From positions 2,275,543 to 2,339,542 of the forward strand of contig NZ_JAJOYR010000001.1 of assembly GCF_021202945.1 (NCBI RefSeq): a stretch of DNA of 64,000 bases, given 5' to 3'. Position 1 is the stretch's first letter. The number at the start of each line of letters is the position of its first letter. Positions 43,741-52,440 of the stretch are shown here, piece by piece. The notes under the pieces are model-generated. The model was not told the origin of the DNA. It saw only the letters and a list, made by a program, of their open reading frames with translations, and searched no databases. The position numbers and the translations under genes are program-made. Source of the stretch: Stenotrophomonas sp. SY1. Its GTDB lineage: Bacteria; Pseudomonadota; Gammaproteobacteria; Xanthomonadales; Xanthomonadaceae.

Positions 43741-44777
43741 GTCAGTTCGCAGGCTGGCTTGCCCAGCGATATCGCAACAACCGTACTCTTTCCGAGTATG
43801 AGAAGGCTGCCAATGTGCGGCAGTTCAACTCGTCCACCTTTGCACCTCTGGATCAGGGAATCATCGCAATTGACGATGGCTGCATAGAGTATGTCGATCG
43901 ACATTTTCTCTATCGAGGTTGGGCGGCAATGGGCGGGAGCGTCTTTGTCGCTATGGCGTTGGTATTCATACTCGCTATTTTGCACGCAACGACTTTCCAG
44001 GCTCTGCCCGGGCAGCCGCTCGAGTCAGACGTTGTCTACACGATCGGTGGTTTGATCGCGCTGGTGCTTGCGTTCGCGGGTTTCATCTGCTGGAAGCTTC
44101 TGGGGCGGGATATCTTCCGATATCAGTACTACCCCATCCGCTTTGATCGGGATGCCAGACAGGTTCACGTATTTGTCGGTGGTCGCGACAAAGCTATTTC
44201 GGTGCCGTGGCAGGATGTAAATTTCGTCATCGGCAGAGACAAGCCGATGGGCGCCGGAGAAGGCTTCACATATGACCTCAGGGGTCTGGTGATGCGAGGC
44301 GATCAGGTGATCCATACATTCGCGGTCGGCTCGGATAGTGGTCCGAATCCGGCCATCTCGCTCGCGCATTGGGAAATGATCAGGCGTTTCATGGAGGAGG
44401 GACGTTCCGCGTTACCGTTTCCGCCGCTGCAGCTATACACGTCGTTGGAGCCCAGCTTTCGGAACGCCTTCATCATTCACGTATCCTCTGGCGGCGAAGG
44501 TCGTATTGGGATCGCGCTGCCGATCACATTGCCATGGGCGTTCTTCCGCTTCCTGGCGATGAAGCTATGCCGAAAGCCGATCTGGCCGAAGAGCATCGTC
44601 CACCGAGGGACGCCCGCTGGCCCCGCTCTTCGGGCGCCGTTGGTGTACGGCCGGGTCAATCATGCTGGCGGACGGGCCGATGAGATGGAGCGGTTCTGGA
44701 AAGAGTCGATCAACGCAGCCAAGGCCCGCAATGAGGAGGTGCGGGAGCAGCTTGAGCGGGCGTCAGCCAGCGCTTGA
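43713..44777 (+). CDS. Putative immunity protein 3 (DUF6708-like, diverged)
   Basis: The protein (354 residues from the ATG at 43713, or 346 from 43737) repeats the architecture of its two neighbours: a soluble N-terminus, two adjacent membrane helices ('MGGSVFVAMALVFILAILHA' and 'GGLIALVLAFAGFICWKLL'), then a soluble domain with 'LAHWEMIRRFMEEG', clearly matching the 'WEHIRQYMEEDG' of the others. Sequence identity elsewhere is low and GC content is normal. The start is uncertain because the best ribosome binding site serves a tiny ORF. It may neutralise a related toxin, as an orphan immunity gene, or share in protection from the VasX-like effector. Confidence 0.65.
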   Translation: MFPAAGYRMSQFAGWLAQRYRNNRTLSEYEKAANVRQFNSSTFAPLDQGIIAIDDGCIEYVDRHFLYRGWAAMGGSVFVAMALVFILAILHATTFQALPGQPLESDVVYTIGGLIALVLAFAGFICWKLLGRDIFRYQYYPIRFDRDARQVHVFVGGRDKAISVPWQDVNFVIGRDKPMGAGEGFTYDLRGLVMRGDQVIHTFAVGSDSGPNPAISLAHWEMIRRFMEEGRSALPFPPLQLYTSLEPSFRNAFIIHVSSGGEGRIGIALPITLPWAFFRFLAMKLCRKPIWPKSIVHRGTPAGPALRAPLVYGRVNHAGGRADEMERFWKESINAAKARNEEVREQLERASASA

Positions 44778-45054
44778 GGCGAGCACTTCGCGCCTGGCGA
44801 TTCTAGTTCGAGGGACTGAGCAAGGAAGCGTGGTGTAGAAGGGTTCGACGCGTGGATTCCTATGGGCGGGTGCAATGGACCAGCGACGAGTTACGCAGAC
44901 CCATGGATGCTCCTCCGATGAGCGCCCGCTTCAGCTCTTGAAGCAATGACCACGTCAAATCGCCATGCGATTGCTCGCGCATGGCCCATTTCGCTGTGTC
45001 GAACACGCAGCGCATTGGTCAGAGGATATGTAACCAATAGCGCGGCAACTTCAT
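44778..45054. other. Gene-free stretch between the immunity array and the next T6SS arm
   Basis: The bases hold no supported gene. On the minus strand a 41-codon frame starts near 44985 (MREQSHGDLTWSLL), too short to call and without a recognisable family. No insertion-sequence ends were seen. Confidence 0.35.
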
Positions 45055-45074
45055 GCGGGGCCTGCTGGCCCCGC
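45055..45074 (-). terminator. Hairpin after the minus-strand membrane-protein gene
   Basis: A perfect 8-bp stem (GCGGGGCC/GGCCCCGC) with a 4-nt loop, starting 2 nt after the stop of the gene at 45077-45907. It has no T-run, so its strength as a terminator is uncertain. Confidence 0.45.
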
Positions 45075-45076
45075 CT

Positions 45077-45907
45077 TCACATCGCAGGGCAGGCCGGGTC
45101 CTTTCCGGTGACGTTGGCGCATACGCGGCGGCGACACTCCAGGCCCTGCATGGTGTTGGCGCCCGGGCAGCGACGCAGCTGTGCCTGGATGCTGGATTCG
45201 GTCGAGGCCGACTTCTTGCTGGCGACCTGGTCGAAGGCGGTACGCTCGTCTTCGGCGTGCTGCTGCTGGTCAGCTTCGATCTTTGCGATCAGGTCATCCA
45301 TGGTGCGCGGCTGCTGTGCTGCCGGCTTGGGCTTCTCGTCTTCCTTGATGATGCCCAGCAACGTCCCCAACAGGTTCTCGTCGCTTTTGTTCTTGGTACC
45401 AGCACCGGCAGCGCCTTGCGCACGACGCGCAGGGGTTGCCTGCCTCGTCGCCGGCGCCCCGGTAGCCGGGCCTGCAGGGGCAGCCGCCGTTGAAGCAGTC
45501 GAATCGGCTGAGAGCGCGTCCAGTGGATTGCCTTGGGCTGGCGCTGCATCGTCGGCGTTGACGATCATTGCTGCACCATCATTTGGGGACGCAACCGGCG
45601 CAACAGGGTGGCCACTGGGCGCATGGCTTTCAGGCGTCAGCGAGTAGTCGTCGCGATCGGTCTGCGTGCCAACACTGATCAGCACCCATGCAAGCAGCGC
45701 CGTAGCGACAATCGCAATGCCTGCGATGAGCGGCCATCTTCTGCGTGGGCCAACATGCACCCGCGTGCTCTGCGCACGCGGAGATGCAGGCGCCTGCCTG
45801 CCTTCCATGTCAGCCAGGATCCGGCCCGAGTTCGGGGCTTGCGCCTTTGCCTGCTCTCCGCCTGAGAGAAGACTTGGCCGATTGATTCCGCCATTATTCA
45901 AGTGCAT
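45077..45907 (-). CDS. Single-pass membrane protein of unknown function in the T6SS locus
   Basis: The 276-residue protein has a 57-residue basic cytoplasmic N-terminus, one membrane helix ('WPLIAGIAIVATALLAWVLI', about 58-78), and a long Ala/Pro/Gly-rich periplasmic linker. A compact C-terminal part with four cysteines follows ('LRRCPGANTMQGLECRRRVC'). That bitopic layout resembles TonB-like or assembly-factor proteins, but no family is recognised. AAGGG sits 4 nt before the ATG. It diverges from the M15 peptidase gene with 99 bp between starts, which suggests linked regulation and perhaps a shared role in getting the secretion complex through the envelope. Confidence 0.65.
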   Translation of the reverse strand: MHLNNGGINRPSLLSGGEQAKAQAPNSGRILADMEGRQAPASPRAQSTRVHVGPRRRWPLIAGIAIVATALLAWVLISVGTQTDRDDYSLTPESHAPSGHPVAPVASPNDGAAMIVNADDAAPAQGNPLDALSADSTASTAAAPAGPATGAPATRQATPARRAQGAAGAGTKNKSDENLLGTLLGIIKEDEKPKPAAQQPRTMDDLIAKIEADQQQHAEDERTAFDQVASKKSASTESSIQAQLRRCPGANTMQGLECRRRVCANVTGKDPACPAM

Positions 45908-46006
45908 CCAGCCCTTGGTTTGAGTCGACTTCTGCCGAAGCGAGTGGGTGCATTCTTAGGGGATGCTTTTCGTCGCGTCAACCTATCGGCCTTCATGGAG
46001 GAACTA

Positions 46007-46888
46007 GTGTCAGTAGTTGCCGGTGCAGCCATTGCGGCTTTTCTGTTGGTGGTCGTGGTCTGTTGGGCCTTGCTATTCCCCGATGCAGTGGCCTCATTGC
46101 ATGAGCGTTTCATCGGCAGACGGACCAACTCCCGCAAAGAAAGAGTTGCATATCAAGGAGACGATGAGAAACCCATCACTAAAACGCCTATTCCGTTTCG
46201 TGAGGGCGGCGAGGTAGGGCGTGGATGGTTAGGCCGACATTGGCATGTTTTGACCGTTGCAATTGCATTGTTGGCAGTTCCACCGGTAGTCATTCTGATG
46301 ACGCGCCAGACGGTCGTGCTGGCGGACTTTCGCGACGATGATCTTTCCCAATCTGGAACGATGGTCGCGCAGTTGTTGCGCGGCGAGCGGCTCACACCAC
46401 CGCCGCCACCGCCGCCGGAGGTTTTCACTACGCAGGAGGTGCGGCGCCTACACCCGGAGATCGTTACAGCTGATCGCAAATGGGACCAGATCGATCGGGA
46501 TCTGCAGCAACGCGTGCTTGCCATCTATGAAGTCATGCGTCGGCAATATGGCTACGAGATGGTCCTGATCGAGGGCTACCGAAGCCCGGAGCGGCAGGCG
46601 GAGTTGATGGCAGGTGGCAAGGCAACACGCGCCGGAGCCTGGCAAAGCTGCCATCAATATGGACTTGGCGTGGACAGCGCACCGATACGCGATGGCAAGC
46701 TGCAGTGGGATATGAACGATGATTGGACCCGGCGTGGGTATTATCTGTACGGTGAGCTGGCGGCACAGGCCGGGCTGGAGTGGGGCGGCAATTGGCGGAG
46801 CATCAAGGACTACGTTCACGTAGAGATGTCTGACAGATGCAGGGTCGCTCGTGCTGCCAAGCGCATGGAATTGTCGCAACGAGGGTGA
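46007..46888 (+). CDS. Membrane-anchored M15 (VanY-like) peptidase, TagX-like
   Basis: The protein has two N-terminal membrane helices (about residues 1-25 and 82-100), a poly-proline linker near 125, and a C-terminal peptidase M15 domain. The zinc motifs are visible: His216 and Asp223 in 'SCHQYGLGVD', and His271 with Glu273 in 'YVHVEM'; 'EGYRSPERQAELMA' is also typical. M15 enzymes cut peptide bonds in peptidoglycan. TagX, an L,D-endopeptidase of the Acinetobacter T6SS that opens the wall for the apparatus, has this architecture, so the same role is likely here. A GTG start at 46007 is used because GGAGG lies 5 nt upstream; in-frame ATGs at 45995 and 45902 lack one. Confidence 0.82.
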   Translation: MSVVAGAAIAAFLLVVVVCWALLFPDAVASLHERFIGRRTNSRKERVAYQGDDEKPITKTPIPFREGGEVGRGWLGRHWHVLTVAIALLAVPPVVILMTRQTVVLADFRDDDLSQSGTMVAQLLRGERLTPPPPPPPEVFTTQEVRRLHPEIVTADRKWDQIDRDLQQRVLAIYEVMRRQYGYEMVLIEGYRSPERQAELMAGGKATRAGAWQSCHQYGLGVDSAPIRDGKLQWDMNDDWTRRGYYLYGELAAQAGLEWGGNWRSIKDYVHVEMSDRCRVARAAKRMELSQRG

Positions 46889-46990
46889 TAAGAACCCCTG
46901 ACTGCTGGTATCGTTTTGGAATGATGGCCCGGGTTGCTGCAGATGCAGCGATGGAAAGACCGGTTCACACAGGATCATGGAGCGTGATGT

Positions 46991-47251
46991 ATGGCACGAC
47001 CGTTCATAGTTGTCGGTGACAAACTGTCGCACGGCGGGAACGTGGTTTCCGGTGCGGAACAAACCGATATTGCAGGAAAGCCCGTATCACGGGTCGGGGA
47101 TCGTGCCGTTTGTTCTATGCATGGTTCGACAACCATCGTCAGCGGCGACAGTACCGTCGTGATAGATGGGCAAGCGGCAGCGCGTGAAGGTGATCGCACC
47201 GCGTGCGGGGCAACATTGATTTCCTCACAGACCACGACCGGACTGGGTTGA
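46991..47251 (+). CDS. PAAR-domain spike-tip protein
   Basis: An 86-residue protein consisting only of a PAAR-type repeat domain: 'IVVGDKLSHGGNVVSGA', 'VSRVGDRAVCSMHG', 'SGDSTVVIDGQAAAREGDRTACGA'. It caps and sharpens the VgrG spike. It has no toxin extension, so it can serve any of the VgrG proteins here. It lies between the M15 peptidase and the genes leading to tssM. Confidence 0.93.
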   Translation: MARPFIVVGDKLSHGGNVVSGAEQTDIAGKPVSRVGDRAVCSMHGSTTIVSGDSTVVIDGQAAAREGDRTACGATLISSQTTTGLG

Positions 47252-47293
47252 ACCGGGCGGTCTCACAGGAGCGCGCATGGAGCAGAGCGACTG

Positions 47294-48721
47294 ATGGCGG
47301 GATGGACAGGCAAGGCCGCTTCGGTGGTTCTGGTGTTTCTTGCAACCTGGGGTGGCGCCATCATGTACTGGCGCGGCAGCGGTGCCGTGCCCAGCGGTAT
47401 GGACATGCTGTTGTATCTCGGCCTGTTGCCTGCCGGCGTGAGCAGCGCAGGCTTCGCGGTGAACGGCCTCGTTCGCCAGGGCGTGGGCAAAGCGCTTGAT
47501 ATGACCAGTGCGAATCCGGCCGAAGCGGCGCCCGCCACTTCGACAGGCGCCGCTCATGCAGAAGCACCGGGTTCCATCGCGGTGTTGGCTGGCGAAATCA
47601 ATCTTGGCGTGGGAATGGACGCGGCCACATTGCTGGCGACCAGCGTGGCGCCGCCACGCCCGGTGTTGAGCAGCCGTTTTCGTGATGCGCAGAACCTTCC
47701 CATTCGCGTGAGTGCGGCCGACGGGCTTGATGAGTTCGACGTGCTTGGTGAGCGTGAGAATGGCATCGATACAACTGCGCGTGAGCGCCGTGCATTGGCA
47801 TTGCTGGCGCCGGTGCTGGATGAATTGTCCAGCCGTGTAGCCAGCCTGCTTCCGCAGGTCGCGGCCAGCGAGGAAGTGGTGGTAGCCGGCTTGCGGCGCA
47901 GTGATGAGCGGCGCCTTGACTGCGTGTTGACCGTTGAACTGCTGCTCGAGCCTGGCTGGTCAGACGCGTTGCTGCACTGGGTGCGCGACTGGCTCACCCA
48001 TCGGTTGGTGGAGACGGGAATCGATACGCGGCGCTTCGAGGTGAACATCAACCTCGTCAGCGATGGAGTTGATGTCTGGCGGCATGTCCAGCAACTGGCG
48101 GGAACGCTTTCGAACACAACGGAACGTTGGCATCTGCTGCTCGCGTGCGGGTCTTCCATTGATCTGGATGTCATCCAATCCTGGCTGGCGAATGGCCAGT
48201 TGGCGACCTCGCGAAACCCCGGGGGCAGGGTGCCGGGCGAGGGCGCAGCGGGTGTTCTGTTTGCCAGCCCGGATCTTGCCCAGCAGGATGGCGCGAAGCT
48301 CTGGAAGCCGCGAGCGCTTGATGACGGAGGCACGTCTTCGGCACGCGCGGGCGAGCGTCGGCGCCAGCTTGTCGGGGCTGCGGAACAGTGGAAGCAATCG
48401 CTGGAACCAGAGGCCACTGCCATCCAGTTCGTTATCCACGACGCAGCTCCTGGTGACGACAGTGTGGTGGACGCGGCGCTGCTGACGGCCGCGTTGAACC
48501 CGGATCTGGATTTTGGTGCTGGAAGCCTCGCCCTGGTGGCAAGCGCAGGCGAACTTGGCTCGGTGCTGCCCGTCGTGCAGCTGGCGCTCGCCTTCGAGCA
48601 GGTCCGCCGCAGCACGGAACCGGCGTTGGTGTTGGCGGGCAGTGGGTCACTGTCGCGTCTATTGGCTTTGATGAGCGCTTCTTCATCACATCAGGCGGCT
48701 GATCTGCCGTCAGTCACTTGA
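47294..48721 (+). CDS. Unrecognised membrane-anchored protein upstream of tssM
   Basis: The 475-residue protein has two N-terminal hydrophobic helices (about residues 8-25 and 37-60), then a large soluble region. No nucleotide-binding or peptidase motif is seen. The C-terminal segment 'SLALVASAGELGSVLPVVQLALAF' resembles in style the core of thiolase/ketoacyl-synthase folds, but this is weak. It starts 42 nt after the PAAR gene, preceded by GGAG, and its stop lies 18 nt ahead of the tssM ATG. The tight position suggests a system-specific structural or loading factor. Confidence 0.7.
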   Translation: MAGWTGKAASVVLVFLATWGGAIMYWRGSGAVPSGMDMLLYLGLLPAGVSSAGFAVNGLVRQGVGKALDMTSANPAEAAPATSTGAAHAEAPGSIAVLAGEINLGVGMDAATLLATSVAPPRPVLSSRFRDAQNLPIRVSAADGLDEFDVLGERENGIDTTARERRALALLAPVLDELSSRVASLLPQVAASEEVVVAGLRRSDERRLDCVLTVELLLEPGWSDALLHWVRDWLTHRLVETGIDTRRFEVNINLVSDGVDVWRHVQQLAGTLSNTTERWHLLLACGSSIDLDVIQSWLANGQLATSRNPGGRVPGEGAAGVLFASPDLAQQDGAKLWKPRALDDGGTSSARAGERRRQLVGAAEQWKQSLEPEATAIQFVIHDAAPGDDSVVDAALLTAALNPDLDFGAGSLALVASAGELGSVLPVVQLALAFEQVRRSTEPALVLAGSGSLSRLLALMSASSSHQAADLPSVT

Positions 48722-48738
48722 ACCTTGGATTCCCCCGC

Positions 48739-51700
48739 ATGAGTTTGAGCAATTTCAGTTATTACCTGCGCGACTACCGGCTATGGATGGTGCTGGGCCT
48801 GATCGGTGCCAGCGGACTGGCCTGGTATGGCGAAGCCGAGGCCAGGGAGATCGGGACCTGGGCGGCAATCGCGCTTGCTGCGTTGCTGCTGCTGGCATTG
48901 ATCATATGGTCGATCAAGCGCCTGTTGGCACGACGCGCAGCCAGGAAAGTGGAGGCGTTGGTCCAGGGCGAGGCCGATCGTGCGGTAGCCAATGCGCAGC
49001 CTGCACAACGTGCTGATACGGAGGCTCTGCGCCAGCGGATGCTGGAGGCGGTCAAGCAGATCAAGTCCTCGCGCATGGGGATGCTCAAGGGCAACGCCGC
49101 GCTGTATGAGCTGCCCTGGTACGTGATCATCGGCAACCCTGCGGCAGGCAAGAGTTCGGCAATCCTCAACTCGGGGCTGCAGTTCCCCTTCGAGGACAAC
49201 CGCAGCAACGTCGTGCAGGGCATCGGCGGAACCCGCAACTGCGACTGGTACTTCACGACCAATGGCATCGTGTTGGATACCGCCGGGCGTTACTCGGTGA
49301 GCTCTGAAGACCGCATGGAGTGGCTGACCTTCCTGGGGCTGCTGAAGAAGAACCGTCCGCGTGCACCGATCAATGGCGTGATCATCGCCGCCAGCATCGC
49401 CGAGCTGTCCGGCGGCAAGCCTGAGTTCGCGATGGAGCTGGCCAAGAATCTGCGTCAGCGCGTGCAGGAAATCACCGAGCAGCTGGAAGTGTTCGCACCG
49501 GTGTACGTGTTGTTCACCAAGGCGGACCTGATCGCGGGCTTCAGCGAGTTCTTCCGCAATCTGGATCCCGGTGAGCGCGAACACGTATGGGGCGCCACGT
49601 TGCCGTTCGACGCACACCAGCAGACGGACGCGCTTGCAGCATTCGATGCGCACTTCGACGATCTGGCCGAGGGCATGAAGGAGATGAGCCTGACCCACAT
49701 GGCGATGCAGCGGGGCCGTGAAGTGTCCCCCGGTCTGCTGTCATTGCCACTGGAGTTCGTGGGCATCAAACCGGCGCTGCGAACGTTCATCGCCACGCTG
49801 TTCGAGGACAACCCGTATCAGTTCAAGCCGGTGTTCCGTGGCTTCTACTTCAGCAGTGCACTGCAGGAAGGCCGTTCGGTCCACCATGCGTCAGAGCGGG
49901 TGGGGCGGCAGTTCGGGCTGCAGCGAGGCTCCAACGAGGACATTGCGCCGACCGGACAGACAGCCTTCTTCCTCAAGGATCTGTTTCGCAAGGTGATCTT
50001 CGCCGACCGCGAACTGGTCCGGCAGTACTCCAGCCCACATCAGAACCGTCTGCGTTACGGCGTGTTCCTTGGCGCCGTGGGCGTGCTGGCGCTGGCTCTG
50101 GGCATGTGGACCTGGTCGTACACCACCAATGCGCAGCTGGTGGAGAACGCCACCAAGGACCTGCAGCAGGCTGTGCAGGTGCAGAAGGACCGCCTGGACC
50201 TGAAATCGCGCATCGATGCCCTGTTGTTGCTGCAGGATCGCATGGAACAGCTGGACCGTTACCGCAAGGAAGGCGGCATCACCACCAGCCTTGGCCTGTA
50301 TCAGGGCGACGCCATCCGCGAGAAGCTGCTGCGTGAGTACAACCACGGCATGCAGCAGGTGATGCTGGCACCGACGGTGTCCAACCTTGAGAACTACCTG
50401 GGCCAGGTGGTCGCCCAACGCGACACGCTCGGCCAGGCGGGCCCGGCGGTAGCCGATGGCGAGGTGCTTTACCAGAACGCCTCGCCGACCAACACCAACG
50501 ATGCCTACAACGCACTCAAGACCTACCTCATGCTCGGCAATCCGAAGTATGTGGAAAGCGCACACCTGTCGCAGCAGCTGACGTTGTTCTGGCGCAACTG
50601 GCTCGATGCCAACCGCGGCCAGATGAGCCGCGAGGAAATGGTGCGTTCGGCCGAGAAGTTGATGACGTTCTACGTGGCGCAGGCAGGCCAGCCAGGCTGG
50701 CCGCATGTCCAGAACAAGGTGACGCTGGTATCGGACAGCCGCGAGGCGCTGGGCCGCGTGATGAAGGGCCAACCGGCCATGGAGCGGGTGTTCGCGCAGA
50801 TCAAGGCGCGCGCCGGCGCGCGTTTTGGCACGGTTACCGTAGACGGGTTGATTGGTGAGGAGCGCAATGGGCGCCTGATCAACGGCAATTACGCCATCTC
50901 GGGTGCCTTCACCCGCAAGGCGTGGGAAGACTACGTGCAGGACGCCATCAAGGAAGCGGCCAACACGCAGCTCAGTACCACCGACTGGGTGCTGGGTACC
51001 ACCGAACAGAGCGATCTTTCCCTTGCTGGCAGCCCGGAGCATGTTTCGCGTGAACTGGTTGGCCTGTACAAGCAGGAATATGCGCGTGAATGGGGCAAGT
51101 TCGTGAAGGGCTTGAGTGTTGCCGAATTCACGACTTTCGACCAGGCCGCGGCCAGCATCAACCGGCTGGGTGATGCCAGCACCTCGCCGTTGCGGGCACT
51201 GCTGGAGCGCATCAACGAAGAGACGGTGTGGGACAACCCAGCGGCACAGGCGCAGTCGGGCAAGGCCCGCAAGGGCTTCGTTGCCTGGTTCCAACGCACC
51301 ATCCTGCGCAAGGATCCAGCCGCTGCGGCAGCCGCGCAACCGGTCGGCCCGGTAGGCAAGGCGTTCGAGGGTATCGCGCGACTGACCACCGAGCGTGGTG
51401 ACCAGCCTGCGGTGATCAAGGTGTACTTCGATGCACTGGGCAAACTGCGGGCCCGCCTCAACGCGATCAAGAGCCAGGGCGACGTCGGTGTTGGCGCGCG
51501 CAAGCTGATGCAGGACACCCTGAGCAACGATGGCTCGGACCTGAGCGTTGCACTGGCGCTGGTGGACGAGCAGGTGCTGACCGGACTGGATGATGGTCAG
51601 CGCGAAGCGCTGCGTCCGCTGCTGTTGCGCCCGTTGACGCAGACCTTCAGCGCGCTGGTGGCGCCAACGGAAGCGGAGGTCAACAAGACCTGGAAGGCGC

Positions 51701-52440
51701 AGGTATACGACCCCTTCAAGGCACGCATAGGCCAGCAATACCCGTTCAACCTGAACTCCGACGTGGATGCGGCCGCTAGCGACATCGCCACGATCTTCGG
51801 CGCCAGCGGCAGCATCGCCAACTTCAACAAGGAAGCGCTTGGCACGCTGGTCATCCAGCGCGGACCGCTGCTTGAGGCGCGTCGCTGGGCGGGCATGGGC
51901 ATCAACCTGTCAGCGGAGCTGGTGGCCAACTACGGCAACTGGGTGGGCGGGGCCGCTAGCGGCGCCGCGCAGGACACGACGATCTTCGAGATCCTGCCGT
52001 CACCCGCGGCCGGTGCTGTTGAATACACCATCGAGATTGATGGCCAATCCCTGCGCTACCGCAACACGCCGCCACAATGGACCACCATGCAGTATCCGAA
52101 CGTCGGGCAGATTCCGGGGGTGAAGATATCCGCGGTGACCGGTGACGGGCGAGCCGTGGAGGTGTTCAACGCACCGGGTACCAACGGATTCAAGCGTCTG
52201 ATGTCCGAAGGCAAGTACGAGCGCATGGATGATTCCAGCCGCATCACCTGGGAGAACGATGGCGTAGCGGTGACGGTTGAAATGCGCATCGTTCGCCGTG
52301 CGGGCGCCGGTTCCGATGGCGGCGATTGGCAGCGCGGCCAGCAGTTGCCCGAGACAGTGGCCGGTGGTGCACCGGTAGCGCAGCAACCGCAGGCGCAGCC
52401 GGCGGTCTCGGCCGCCGCACAACAGGGAGGTGTGCAATGA
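48739..52440 (+). CDS. tssM: TssM (IcmF/VasK), T6SS inner-membrane core protein
   Basis: The 1233-residue protein has two N-terminal membrane helices, a cytoplasmic GTPase-like domain with Walker A GNPAAGKSS (from Gly132) and 'VLDTAGRYSV', a third membrane helix near residues 440-460 ('GVFLGAVGVLALALGMWTW'), and a large periplasmic region that ends in an Ala/Gln-rich tail. It spans the periplasm and binds TssJ. The ATG at 48739 is preferred; a TTG at 48718 would overlap the previous stop. It overlaps tagF by 4 nt. Confidence 0.97.
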   Translation: MSLSNFSYYLRDYRLWMVLGLIGASGLAWYGEAEAREIGTWAAIALAALLLLALIIWSIKRLLARRAARKVEALVQGEADRAVANAQPAQRADTEALRQRMLEAVKQIKSSRMGMLKGNAALYELPWYVIIGNPAAGKSSAILNSGLQFPFEDNRSNVVQGIGGTRNCDWYFTTNGIVLDTAGRYSVSSEDRMEWLTFLGLLKKNRPRAPINGVIIAASIAELSGGKPEFAMELAKNLRQRVQEITEQLEVFAPVYVLFTKADLIAGFSEFFRNLDPGEREHVWGATLPFDAHQQTDALAAFDAHFDDLAEGMKEMSLTHMAMQRGREVSPGLLSLPLEFVGIKPALRTFIATLFEDNPYQFKPVFRGFYFSSALQEGRSVHHASERVGRQFGLQRGSNEDIAPTGQTAFFLKDLFRKVIFADRELVRQYSSPHQNRLRYGVFLGAVGVLALALGMWTWSYTTNAQLVENATKDLQQAVQVQKDRLDLKSRIDALLLLQDRMEQLDRYRKEGGITTSLGLYQGDAIREKLLREYNHGMQQVMLAPTVSNLENYLGQVVAQRDTLGQAGPAVADGEVLYQNASPTNTNDAYNALKTYLMLGNPKYVESAHLSQQLTLFWRNWLDANRGQMSREEMVRSAEKLMTFYVAQAGQPGWPHVQNKVTLVSDSREALGRVMKGQPAMERVFAQIKARAGARFGTVTVDGLIGEERNGRLINGNYAISGAFTRKAWEDYVQDAIKEAANTQLSTTDWVLGTTEQSDLSLAGSPEHVSRELVGLYKQEYAREWGKFVKGLSVAEFTTFDQAAASINRLGDASTSPLRALLERINEETVWDNPAAQAQSGKARKGFVAWFQRTILRKDPAAAAAAQPVGPVGKAFEGIARLTTERGDQPAVIKVYFDALGKLRARLNAIKSQGDVGVGARKLMQDTLSNDGSDLSVALALVDEQVLTGLDDGQREALRPLLLRPLTQTFSALVAPTEAEVNKTWKAQVYDPFKARIGQQYPFNLNSDVDAAASDIATIFGASGSIANFNKEALGTLVIQRGPLLEARRWAGMGINLSAELVANYGNWVGGAASGAAQDTTIFEILPSPAAGAVEYTIEIDGQSLRYRNTPPQWTTMQYPNVGQIPGVKISAVTGDGRAVEVFNAPGTNGFKRLMSEGKYERMDDSSRITWENDGVAVTVEMRIVRRAGAGSDGGDWQRGQQLPETVAGGAPVAQQPQAQPAVSAAAQQGGVQ

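Noticed and set aside
44946-45647. A 233-codon plus-strand frame opposite the single-pass membrane protein gene
   Set aside because: The minus-strand frame has a good start, a membrane helix and plausible composition; this one is its shadow.
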